Part shown: piece by piece, positions 1 through 6,743 of the stretch
Numbering within the stretch: the first letter of the stretch is position 1
Layout of the letters: every line of letters starts with the position of its first letter
DNA from: JAYVIQ01 sp043770215
GTDB taxonomy: Bacteria; Bacteroidota; Bacteroidia; Cytophagales; JAAEPT01
Assembly (NCBI GenBank): GCA_043770215.1
Contig: JAYVIQ010000137.1
Coordinates: 1-23,590 of the forward strand
Length of the DNA stretch: 23,590 nt
Direction: 5' to 3'
Position numbers and translations under genes: made by a program
The notes under the pieces: generated by a model
What the model was told of the DNA's origin: nothing
Database searches by the model: none
The model's input: the letters and a program-made list of their open reading frames with translations, nothing else

Positions 1-96
1 TTGAGGCTCTTGCCATATTTCCTTGCACTTATTACAATAAAAAGTTAGATATTTATCTAATATAAAACAAGTTATGGGTTTTTCAGTAGGCTCTAA
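1..96 (+). mobile_element. Possible end of an insertion element running in from the left
   Basis: Positions 79-96 read TTTTTCAGTAGGCTCTAA. This matches, in the same orientation, the right terminal repeat of the element at 14998-15391 (16 of 18 bases) and the reverse complement of that element's left terminal repeat (17 of 18). A plus-strand frame is open from the window edge to a TAA at 63-65, 14 bases before the repeat, which is the spacing expected of a transposase end next to its inverted repeat; the 20 residues are too few to identify. A hairpin lies at 45-60 (TTAGAT/ATCTAA). Calling this an insertion sequence end is inference; it could also be a solo copy of a non-coding repeat. No gene is seen in 97-218. 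Confidence 0.3.
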
Positions 97-218
97 TTAA
101 ACTTTTGTTGTTTGTGTAATTTGTCAATAATTCTGTGAATGTTTCTTTTAGCACAATGTCATTTTAAAATTACGCCTATCTCTTAGATTTATGCGCTCAA
201 ACCATATTCTTTGGTCAT

Positions 219-1046
219 TTAAGCAAGTAGAACAAGTAAGGGGAACAGAAAAATCAAATCTCCAAAAATTCTATATCTTTCATTTGTAGCAAAAAACTTT
301 TGAAAGGCCATAATGAAAAACAGAGTGGCTCCCATAGTTCCAAGAATCATTTCATAATTTCCATATACAGGGAAAAATAAAAAAGCAAGAACCAGGCTCA
401 ATATGAATAAGGCAAACAAGAAAAAAATTAGTTCTAGCACCATACGCTCTCCTAGATTAAGTACGGCAGAACTTTGATGTTGTGCAATGTCTATGCTGCG
501 GTCGAACCAAGAAAAAGCCAGTAAATTTGTTAGCGCAAGTATAAATATTTGTCCCATGAAAAAATACCCAAATGCGTCAAAACCATTGCCCAAACTTATA
601 GGTCCTACTGAGATGCCAACACAATAGGTAAAAGCTATGCCTAATTCTTTTTGAATAAAAACAGAGACTTTAGAGCCTAATAAGTAAACTAAAACCAAAT
701 GTACAATAACTAATGCAGAGGCTATAAAACCAATTTTACGAGTTTCTAAAGGTAAAAGTAAGCTGAAAAACACACCTGACAGGAAAACTAAAATCCATAT
801 GCCAGTGATTTTATTGAAATATTTTTGATGAAAGCTATGTCTAAAAGAAGTTTTCCTATCTTTTAACTTACTTGCATCTATTAAATGGTCTATTGTATAT
901 ATAAGCCAAACCGCTACAAATAAAGAAACGTAAACTTCTATAGGTACACGTACATTCATAAACTTTGCCACAAAAGCAGACATAATTGTAGCTCCAAATG
1001 CCACATCTATACTTAGTGCCTGAATGTATGTATATAAATTCTTCAA
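219..1046 (-). CDS. UbiA-like prenyltransferase-family membrane protein
   Basis: 275 residues, almost entirely hydrophobic, with about eight to nine predicted membrane segments. Two short polar stretches sit where UbiA-superfamily enzymes keep their Asp-rich motifs: D53 and D57 in TIDHLIDASKLKDR, and D182 and D186 in SWFDRSIDIAQ. UbiA enzymes use such aspartates to hold Mg2+ and the prenyl diphosphate while attaching an isoprenoid to an acceptor inside the membrane. The motifs here are thinner than the canonical NDxxDxxxD, so the acceptor and even activity are uncertain. It lies 146 bp downstream of a geranylgeranyl-reductase-family gene on the same strand, which supports a role in isoprenoid or quinone lipid chemistry. 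ATG start; the stop is TAA. A 275-residue length is normal for the family. Confidence 0.6.
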   Translation of the reverse strand: MKNLYTYIQALSIDVAFGATIMSAFVAKFMNVRVPIEVYVSLFVAVWLIYTIDHLIDASKLKDRKTSFRHSFHQKYFNKITGIWILVFLSGVFFSLLLPLETRKIGFIASALVIVHLVLVYLLGSKVSVFIQKELGIAFTYCVGISVGPISLGNGFDAFGYFFMGQIFILALTNLLAFSWFDRSIDIAQHQSSAVLNLGERMVLELIFFLFALFILSLVLAFLFFPVYGNYEMILGTMGATLFFIMAFQKFFATNERYRIFGDLIFLFPLLVLLA

Positions 1047-1192
1047 AGTTTTTGTTTTCTTTTGTTTTTTTAATATTAGCTTATCTTAAATATACTAATT
1101 TCTTAGGATATTTATCCATGTAAATAAAATTTTTTTTAATCCTTGACAGAATTAATTGGTACTAAAAAAATAAATTTGAACAATAATTAGTG

Positions 1193-2422
1193 CTAAAATA
1201 TAAACCTAAAAATTAATTTTGCCTTCATCATATACTCACTTTGGTTAAAATCAAAAATCCTTGACAATACAAAAGATTTAAATTTTTGGCTCTTATTTAA
1301 CTTTCTAACGATTAAGTTCAATACGAAAGAGTTTAATAAGAATTTTTGTATAAAATGACTCACTTTTAATTCTTTATGAATGGATTTATACAATGCTTTT
1401 TCATAATTTCTAGTAAATTCAGCACTAAAGTTTTGTTTTTTAAAACACTCCAAAAGCTGATTTGCAGCAAATCTGCCACTTCTTATTGCGTTTCCTACAC
1501 CCTCGCCGCTTGTGGGGTCTGTTATAGAAGCAGCATCTCCAATAAGTACAAAATTATCGCCTGACAAACTTCTTTTTTTACCACCTAGTGCTATCCCTGC
1601 TCCTTTCATAGTTTCTAGAGCTGTTGCATTAGAAAATCTATTTTTAAACTCAGGATTGTTCTCAATGATTTCTTCCAGTGTTTTTCTAAGGTTTATTTTG
1701 TTTTTGGCTATTTTAGAGCTTAGTATACCTATTCCTACATTTGCCTCTCCGTTTGCCATTGGGAAAATCCAAAAATAACCTGGTAAAATATTTTTTATAA
1801 AATGCAATTCTATTTTACCTTCTTCAAAACCTGATACTCCTTTGTAATATTGTCTAATTGCCCCTGCGTGGTACTTTTTATCTATGGCAGTTTTTCCAAT
1901 TAAAGCCTTTTTAACCAAAGAGTTTATTCCATCTGCGCCAACAATCATTATGGTGGTAAATGTGCCTAGATTGGTTTCTACGATAATTTTGTTTTCTTTT
2001 TTTTGTATTTTTCTAACTTCGCAATTTTCTAAAATCTCTGTTTTGTTTTTTTTCTTTAGCCAGCTAAATAGTAAGTTGTCAAATTCTTTTCTTCGAATGA
2101 TATACCCATAATCAGTAGCTGTTGTTTTTTTTGATGTTAATGAAATAGTAGTTTTCTCATTGCTTGGTGCTGTTATAAGAACACTATTGCAAAAATATTT
2201 TTTTGTATGGCTTTCTACATAATTTCTTAATTCTGGGTCTATCCATAAAAGTTGTTTTAATATGTCTGGTGATAATGCGTCACCGCATATTTTATCCCTA
2301 GGGAAGCTTGCCTTGTCTATTATTCCTACTTTTAATCCGCTATTTACTAAAGATATGGCGCAAGAGGTTCCAGCAGGACCAGCACCAATAATTAAAATAT
2401 CAAAAAATGTGTTTTTGTCCAT
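1193..2422 (-). CDS. Geranylgeranyl reductase family FAD-dependent oxidoreductase
   Basis: 409 residues. The N-terminus carries the Rossmann dinucleotide-binding motif GAGPAG (residues 13-18) followed by DKICGDALSP (43-52), a signature of the geranylgeranyl reductase family. A PGYFWIFP block (214-221) followed by an N-V-G-I-G stretch, and the second FAD motif GDAA (295-298) followed by DPTSGEGVGNAI, complete the family pattern. Members reduce double bonds of isoprenoid chains (archaeal lipids, chlorophyll side chain, menaquinone) or act as related flavin monooxygenases or halogenases; substrate cannot be told from sequence. No membrane segment is obvious; association with the membrane through the lipid substrate is likely. 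It stands between ttcA (94 bp upstream) and the UbiA-like gene (146 bp downstream), all leftward. Start ATG, stop TAG. Confidence 0.82.
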   Translation of the reverse strand: MDKNTFFDILIIGAGPAGTSCAISLVNSGLKVGIIDKASFPRDKICGDALSPDILKQLLWIDPELRNYVESHTKKYFCNSVLITAPSNEKTTISLTSKKTTATDYGYIIRRKEFDNLLFSWLKKKNKTEILENCEVRKIQKKENKIIVETNLGTFTTIMIVGADGINSLVKKALIGKTAIDKKYHAGAIRQYYKGVSGFEEGKIELHFIKNILPGYFWIFPMANGEANVGIGILSSKIAKNKINLRKTLEEIIENNPEFKNRFSNATALETMKGAGIALGGKKRSLSGDNFVLIGDAASITDPTSGEGVGNAIRSGRFAANQLLECFKKQNFSAEFTRNYEKALYKSIHKELKVSHFIQKFLLNSFVLNLIVRKLNKSQKFKSFVLSRIFDFNQSEYMMKAKLIFRFIF

Positions 2423-2516
2423 AAGTATAATTAAACTATATCTTTTTATAAATTAGAACACTTTTTTCAAAGAATATAGTGTATGATAGGTTACTAGATT
2501 TATTAATGGTGCATTG

Positions 2517-3317
2517 TTAAACTTCTAGCTCATCGTTTACCTTGCTTGCTAGTGTGTTAAAATTGTAAAGTTTAGTATCTAATAAGTGAGAAGGGTACAC
2601 ATTTTGTAAAGCATTAAACATAACTGAGTCTCTGTCTGGGAAGTCTTTTTCCCATTCTTGCATCATTTTCTTTACTTTTTTTCTTTGCATATTTTCTTGA
2701 GAACCGCAAAGGTTGCAAGGAATGATTGGAAAAGCTTTTTCTTTGGAATATTTTATGATGTCTTCTTCATCGCAAAATGCCAATGGACGCAAGACAATTA
2801 GGTCTCCTGCATCGTTCCTAAATTTAGGTGGCATGGTCTCTATTTTTCCTGCGAAGAAAAAGTTCAAGAAAAAAGTTTCTAAAATATCATTTCTATGGTG
2901 ACCAAGGGCAATTTTATTGCATCCTAAGTCCTTTGCAGCTGCATATAACGTGCCTCTTCTAAGTCTAGAGCATAGTGTACATAAAGTTTTGCCTTCTGGT
3001 GTTTTTTCCATGACTACACTATAGGTATCTTTTTCTATAATTTTATAGTTTACTCCTATTGCTTTTAGGTAATTTGGTAATATATGCTCTGGGTAGTCTG
3101 GTTGTTTTTGGTCTAAATTTACGGCTATGATCTCAAAATTTATAGGGGCTGCTTTTTGAATGTGTAAAAGCATATCTAACATGGTGTAACTGTCTTTGCC
3201 TCCAGATAAGCAAACCATTATTTTATCTCCATCTTCTATCATAGAAAACTTCTCCATTGCTTCACCAACCGCTTTTTGTAGTTTTCTAGTTGTTACTTTT
3301 ATGTTGTCTGTTGCCAT
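2517..3317 (-). CDS. ttcA: tRNA 2-thiocytidine(32) synthetase TtcA
   Basis: 266 residues. The PP-loop SGGKDS (38-43) binds and activates with ATP; two CxxC pairs, C113/C116 in CTLCSRLRRG and C201/C204 in CNLCGSQ, match the cysteines that hold the iron-sulphur cluster in TtcA. The block LGHHRNDILETFFLNFFF is also typical. TtcA thiolates cytidine 32 of certain tRNAs in the cytoplasm and fine-tunes anticodon-loop function. It is shorter than the roughly 310-residue E. coli enzyme, mainly at the C-terminus, as in other members from this phylum. It lies 108 bp downstream of hisB with a possible promoter of its own in the gap. The closely related TtuA/CTU1 group is an alternative, but the cysteine arrangement favours TtcA. 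Confidence 0.88.
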   Translation of the reverse strand: MATDNIKVTTRKLQKAVGEAMEKFSMIEDGDKIMVCLSGGKDSYTMLDMLLHIQKAAPINFEIIAVNLDQKQPDYPEHILPNYLKAIGVNYKIIEKDTYSVVMEKTPEGKTLCTLCSRLRRGTLYAAAKDLGCNKIALGHHRNDILETFFLNFFFAGKIETMPPKFRNDAGDLIVLRPLAFCDEEDIIKYSKEKAFPIIPCNLCGSQENMQRKKVKKMMQEWEKDFPDRDSVMFNALQNVYPSHLLDTKLYNFNTLASKVNDELEV

Positions 3318-3397
3318 ACCTTTTTATAAGCTTTTAGTGCTTAGTTAATAGCTTTTTGTTCTAATTTACTCGTACTTCTAAATATTTTTTTTAAACC

Positions 3398-3405
3398 CAA
3401 AGCTA
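3398..3405 (-). promoter_or_regulatory. Candidate -7 box for ttcA
   Basis: On the minus strand this reads TAGCTTTG, a full match to the Bacteroidota -7 consensus TAnnTTTG, about 80 bases upstream of the ttcA start. No TTG is visible at the expected -33 position, which would fall inside the end of hisB, so this may be chance in AT-rich DNA. Confidence 0.25.
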
Positions 3406-3425
3406 ATCGCTAACAGCTAAACTAA

Positions 3426-4526
3426 TTACTCCAGCATTCCTTTTGTGCTAGGTATAAGCATATTGTCTTTATCTACTCTTTTTGCCATTTTTATGGCTTT
3501 TGCTAGTGTTTTAAATATGCCTTCTATTTTATGATGTTCGTTTTCGCCTTCTGCCTTTATATTTATATTTGATTTAGAAGTATCACTAAAAGATTTAAAA
3601 AAGTGATGAAACATTTCTGTAGGCATGTCACCTACTTTTTCTCTTTTAAATGTTGCATCCCAAACTAGCCAGTTCCTACCGCCAAAATCTATGGCTACTT
3701 GTGCCAAACAATCGTCCATAGGTAGGCAGTAGCCATATCTTTCTATGCCCATTTTGTTGCCGAGTGCTTTATAAAATGCTTCGCCAAGTGCTAAGCCAGT
3801 GTCTTCTATGGTGTGGTGCTCATCTATATATAAGTCGCCTTTTACTTTTATAGTTAGGTCTGTGTTAGAGTGTTTTCCTATTTGCTCTAGCATATGATCA
3901 AAAAAATGTAAGCCTGTATGTATGTCACATTTTCCTTCACCATCTAAGTTTAGGGCTATAAAAATGTCTGTTTCTTTGGTGCAGCGTGTAACTTTTGCGG
4001 TTCTATTTTTGCCACATAAAAATTTATAAATTTGGTTCCAATCCTTTGTGCTTAACTCCGCATCTTCTGTTTCATCGCCAATAAAAATAGCTTTACACCC
4101 AAGATTTTTTGCTAGTTGAATGTCTGTAAGCCTATCGCCTAGCACATAGCTATTTTCTAGATCATACTTTTCTTCATCTAAATACTTTGTAAGCATTCCT
4201 GTTCTAGGCTTACGAGTAGGGGCATTGTCTTTTTCAAAAGTTTTGTCTATACATTGTTCATCCCAGGTAATGCCTTCTCCTTCTAAAATAGAAAGCATTT
4301 TGTTGTGGGCAGGCCAAAAAGTATCTTCTGGAAAAGAATCTGTGCCCAACCCATCTTGGTTAGTGACCATGACAAATTTAAAGTTCAACTCTCTTTTTAT
4401 TTTTTGTAAAGCAGTTATTGCACCAGGCAAAAACTCAAGCTTTTCTAAGCTATCTACTTGAAAATCAATAAGAGGTTCTTTAATAATTGTACCGTCTCTG
4501 TCTATAAATAATACTTTTTGTTTCAT
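3426..4526 (-). CDS. hisB: Bifunctional histidinol-phosphatase / imidazoleglycerol-phosphate dehydratase HisB
   Basis: 366 residues, two fused enzymes of histidine biosynthesis. Residues 1 to about 170 form a HAD phosphatase with the nucleophile motif DRDGT (D9, D11), VTNQDG (54-59) and GDRLTDIQLA (130-139), removing phosphate from histidinol phosphate. Residues about 178-366 form imidazoleglycerol-phosphate dehydratase with the metal-ligand blocks HFFDHML (207-213), DEHHTIED (235-242), HHFF (307-310) and ENEHHKIE (328-335). In the phosphatase half the zinc loop of the E. coli enzyme (C-x-H ... C-x-C-R-K-P) is replaced: C92-I-D ... A-P-T-R-K-P, so only one of the four ligands remains. No other his gene is in the window. 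The gene has a good -7 box with two palindromes upstream (4557-4610). Start ATG, stop TAA; cytoplasmic. Confidence 0.93.
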   Translation of the reverse strand: MKQKVLFIDRDGTIIKEPLIDFQVDSLEKLEFLPGAITALQKIKRELNFKFVMVTNQDGLGTDSFPEDTFWPAHNKMLSILEGEGITWDEQCIDKTFEKDNAPTRKPRTGMLTKYLDEEKYDLENSYVLGDRLTDIQLAKNLGCKAIFIGDETEDAELSTKDWNQIYKFLCGKNRTAKVTRCTKETDIFIALNLDGEGKCDIHTGLHFFDHMLEQIGKHSNTDLTIKVKGDLYIDEHHTIEDTGLALGEAFYKALGNKMGIERYGYCLPMDDCLAQVAIDFGGRNWLVWDATFKREKVGDMPTEMFHHFFKSFSDTSKSNINIKAEGENEHHKIEGIFKTLAKAIKMAKRVDKDNMLIPSTKGMLE

Positions 4527-4556
4527 TTTCTTAGGCTAATACTATTATAATCTTTG

Positions 4557-4610
4557 TTTGTAATTGATTACAAAGGACTTGCATTATTATTGTTACAAGT
4601 AACAAAGATA
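4557..4610 (-). promoter_or_regulatory. hisB promoter region with two operator-like palindromes
   Basis: The minus strand of 4603-4610 reads TATCTTTG, a full match to the -7 consensus TAnnTTTG, 77 bases upstream of the hisB start. Two palindromes flank it downstream: 4590-4605 (TTGTTAC-AA-GTAACAA), overlapping the -7 box, and 4557-4574 (TTTGTAAT-TG-ATTACAAA). Their centres are 32 bp apart, close to three helical turns, so a dimeric repressor could bind both on one face. No TTG is seen at -33. The regulator is unknown. Confidence 0.4.
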
Positions 4611-4653
4611 GGTTTTTTCTTTAAAAATTAAAGAGGCTAAATTATTCTAAAGT

Positions 4654-4690
4654 TTTAAACCAATGCCCTTATGAAATATGAGGGCATTGG
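4654..4690 (-). terminator. Hairpin terminator after the phosphosugar mutase gene
   Basis: A perfect 10-bp stem, CCAATGCCCT (4660-4669) with AGGGCATTGG (4681-4690), and an 11-base loop lie 14 bases past the mutase stop. In the direction of transcription the stem is followed by TTTAAAAC, a short T run. It separates the mutase gene from hisB and argues that the two are not one operon. Confidence 0.65.
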
Positions 4691-4703
4691 ATAATAAAAA
4701 ATC

Positions 4704-6431
4704 TTAAAGAGCAAGTTCCTTTACTATTTGCTCTATTTTGTCATCTAACTTTTTGTTTGTAGACTCAAACGCAGCTTTAGAAACTAAATTTTCTTTTACG
4801 CTAAAGTAAAATTTTATTTTAGGCTCAGTACCAGATGGTCTTGCAGATATTTTAGTGCCATCTTGGGTAAGTAGCTGCAATACATTTTCTTTTGGTAAGT
4901 CTATGTCAGATTTTTGACTAGTTTCTAGATTAGTAGATGTAGCACTTAGGTAATCTCTAATTTCTATTACTTTAGAGCCACCCAATTCTTTTGGTGGGTT
5001 TTCTCTTAAAGTCTTCATCATCGTTTGTATTTCTTCTGAGCCACTTTTGCCTTTTTTTGTTAGAGACACAAGTTTTTCTTTATAAAAACCATTTTTAAGG
5101 TAAATGTCTATCAACTTTTCATACAAACTAAATCCTTGGTCTTTGGCATAAGCAGCCATTTCTGCAATAAATGCACAAGAGGCTATGGCATCTTTGTCAC
5201 GTACAAAATCACCTACCAAATAGCCGTAGCTTTCTTCTCCACCAGCAATAAAAGTCATTTTGCCTTCTAATTCACGGATTAGCCCAGCTATGTATTTAAA
5301 ACCTGTAAGCGTATCTAGGCAGGCAGTTTCAAAGCTATTGGCTATTTCTTTTATCAGCTCAGAAGTTACAATTGTTTTTACTATAAACTCTTTGCCAGTA
5401 AGCTTCTTGTTTTCTGACCAAGCACTTAGCATATAATCTATAAGCAGTGCACCTGTTTGGTTTCCGTTTAATAATATAAATTCATTGTTTAAATCTCTAA
5501 CAGCTATGCCTACACGGTCTGCGTCTGGGTCTGTAGCCATAATGAGCTCAGCACCCACTTCTTTTCCTTTTTTAAGGGCTAAACTAAGTGCCTCTGCCTC
5601 CTCTGGGTTTGGATATACTACCGTAGGGAAATTGCCATTTGGCTCTGCTTGTTCTTCTACAATATTTACATTTGTAAAGCCAAATTTCTCTAAAACACGT
5701 GGTACTAAAGTTATGCCAGTACCATGTATAGAAGAGAATACAATAGTTAGGTCATGTTGTTTTTCTATAATTTTTGGTGATACACTCAGGCTTTTTATGG
5801 CGTTTAAATACAGCTCATCTATTTCTTCGCCTATTTTTTGAATTAGACTAGGTTTTCCGTTAAATTTTATATCATCTATAGAAGTAATTGCATTTACCTG
5901 GTTTATGGTGTTGGTGTCATGCGGAGCTATCATCTGAGCGCCATCGTACCAATAGGCTTTGTATCCGTTGTATTCTTTTGGGTTGTGCGATGCAGTAAGT
6001 ACTATGCCGCTTTTGCAACCAAAGTGTCTAATGGCAAAAGAAAGCTCTGGTGTAGGTCTTAGGGCTTCAAAAAAGTACACTTTTACATCATTTGCACTAA
6101 ATACATCAGCCACAATTTGGGCAAACTCTGGGCTATTGTTTCTGCTGTCATAGGCTACAGCTATGCTTATGGCTTGGTTTGGGTACGTTTTTAATAAATA
6201 ATTTGCCAATCCTTGTGTGGCAGCACCAATGGTGTATTTGTTCATTCTGTTGCTACCCACGCCCATAAGCCCACGCAAGCCGCCGGTGCCAAACTCTAGG
6301 TCTTTATAAAAACAATCAGTTAGCTCATCTTCTTTGCCTTGGTCTATTAGATTTTTTATACTTGTTTTGGTGCTCGCATCGTAATTGCCTTCAAGCCATT
6401 TATTTATTTTTACTTGTATTGTTGCGTCCAT
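4704..6431 (-). CDS. Phosphoglucomutase/phosphomannomutase (alpha-D-phosphohexomutase)
   Basis: 575 residues. All four family signatures are present: the phosphoserine loop TASHNPKEYNGYK with S148, the metal loop DPDADR (301-306), the sugar-binding loop GGEESYG (397-403), and the phosphate-binding loop RPSGTEP (531-537). The enzyme moves phosphate between C1 and C6 of glucose or mannose, linking glycolysis to nucleotide-sugar and polysaccharide synthesis in the cytoplasm. The length and the spacing of the motifs fit the long (about 570-residue) PgcA/PGM2-like group found in Bacteroidota and Firmicutes; which hexose is preferred is not readable. It is the first gene of the leftward block, divergent from the giant gene at 6744. 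Start ATG, stop TAA, followed by a strong hairpin. Confidence 0.9.
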   Translation of the reverse strand: MDATIQVKINKWLEGNYDASTKTSIKNLIDQGKEDELTDCFYKDLEFGTGGLRGLMGVGSNRMNKYTIGAATQGLANYLLKTYPNQAISIAVAYDSRNNSPEFAQIVADVFSANDVKVYFFEALRPTPELSFAIRHFGCKSGIVLTASHNPKEYNGYKAYWYDGAQMIAPHDTNTINQVNAITSIDDIKFNGKPSLIQKIGEEIDELYLNAIKSLSVSPKIIEKQHDLTIVFSSIHGTGITLVPRVLEKFGFTNVNIVEEQAEPNGNFPTVVYPNPEEAEALSLALKKGKEVGAELIMATDPDADRVGIAVRDLNNEFILLNGNQTGALLIDYMLSAWSENKKLTGKEFIVKTIVTSELIKEIANSFETACLDTLTGFKYIAGLIRELEGKMTFIAGGEESYGYLVGDFVRDKDAIASCAFIAEMAAYAKDQGFSLYEKLIDIYLKNGFYKEKLVSLTKKGKSGSEEIQTMMKTLRENPPKELGGSKVIEIRDYLSATSTNLETSQKSDIDLPKENVLQLLTQDGTKISARPSGTEPKIKFYFSVKENLVSKAAFESTNKKLDDKIEQIVKELAL

Positions 6432-6743
6432 TAAAATTTATGGTTAAATATTTTTTAGTCATTCAATTTCAATAAAAGAACTGTAAAAAAAAAGTTTATT
6501 GCCTTAATATAAAGTTTTAAGTAGTAGCTACTGGGTTTTATCCATTGGTTTTTAGATTTTTTCTGGGATAAAGCCAAATTCTAAAAGCTAGGCGCCATGG
6601 ATCAAAAAATTGTTTTTTTAAACGATTTTTTTTTAGGTTTAATCTAAATTTCAATTAAAAAACCTTTGTATTTTCTAAAATACTTGGGTTACCTTTACGT
6701 GTTTTTGTGAATTAATATATATATTTAAGGCTCTATTATTTCT
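6432..6743. other. 312-bp divergent intergenic region with interlocking hairpins
   Basis: No gene is seen. A 10-bp stem with one G-T pair forms between 6534-6543 (GGTTTTATCC) and 6566-6575 (GGATAAAGCC). Part of its loop, 6550-6556 (TTTTAGA), is complementary to 6580-6586 (TCTAAAA) outside the stem, so the two helices interlock in an H-type pseudoknot layout or compete. A perfect 10-base palindrome AGTAGCTACT is at 6523-6532 and GGCGCC at 6591-6596. The structure would lie about 160-210 bases upstream of the giant gene, or in the leader of the mutase gene. Whether it is made as RNA is unknown. Confidence 0.35.
6666..6697 (+). promoter_or_regulatory. Candidate promoter for the giant RCC1-like gene
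   Basis: TTG at 6666-6668 is followed after 21 bases by TACCTTTA (6690-6697), seven of eight on the Bacteroidota -7 pattern TAnnTTTG. It would give a leader of about 40 bases before the ATG at 6744. Spacing is slightly long against the usual 19; the match is modest. Confidence 0.3.

Noticed and set aside
1..94. Minus-strand frame running off the left edge with a CNKC motif (FYCNKCKEIW)
   Set aside because: It has no ATG, and it begins across the inverted repeat at 79-96. The zinc-finger look rests on two cysteines only.
3325..3425. Riboswitch or attenuator between hisB and ttcA
   Set aside because: Only short, imperfect AGCT-containing repeats are visible; no stable stem followed by a T-run.
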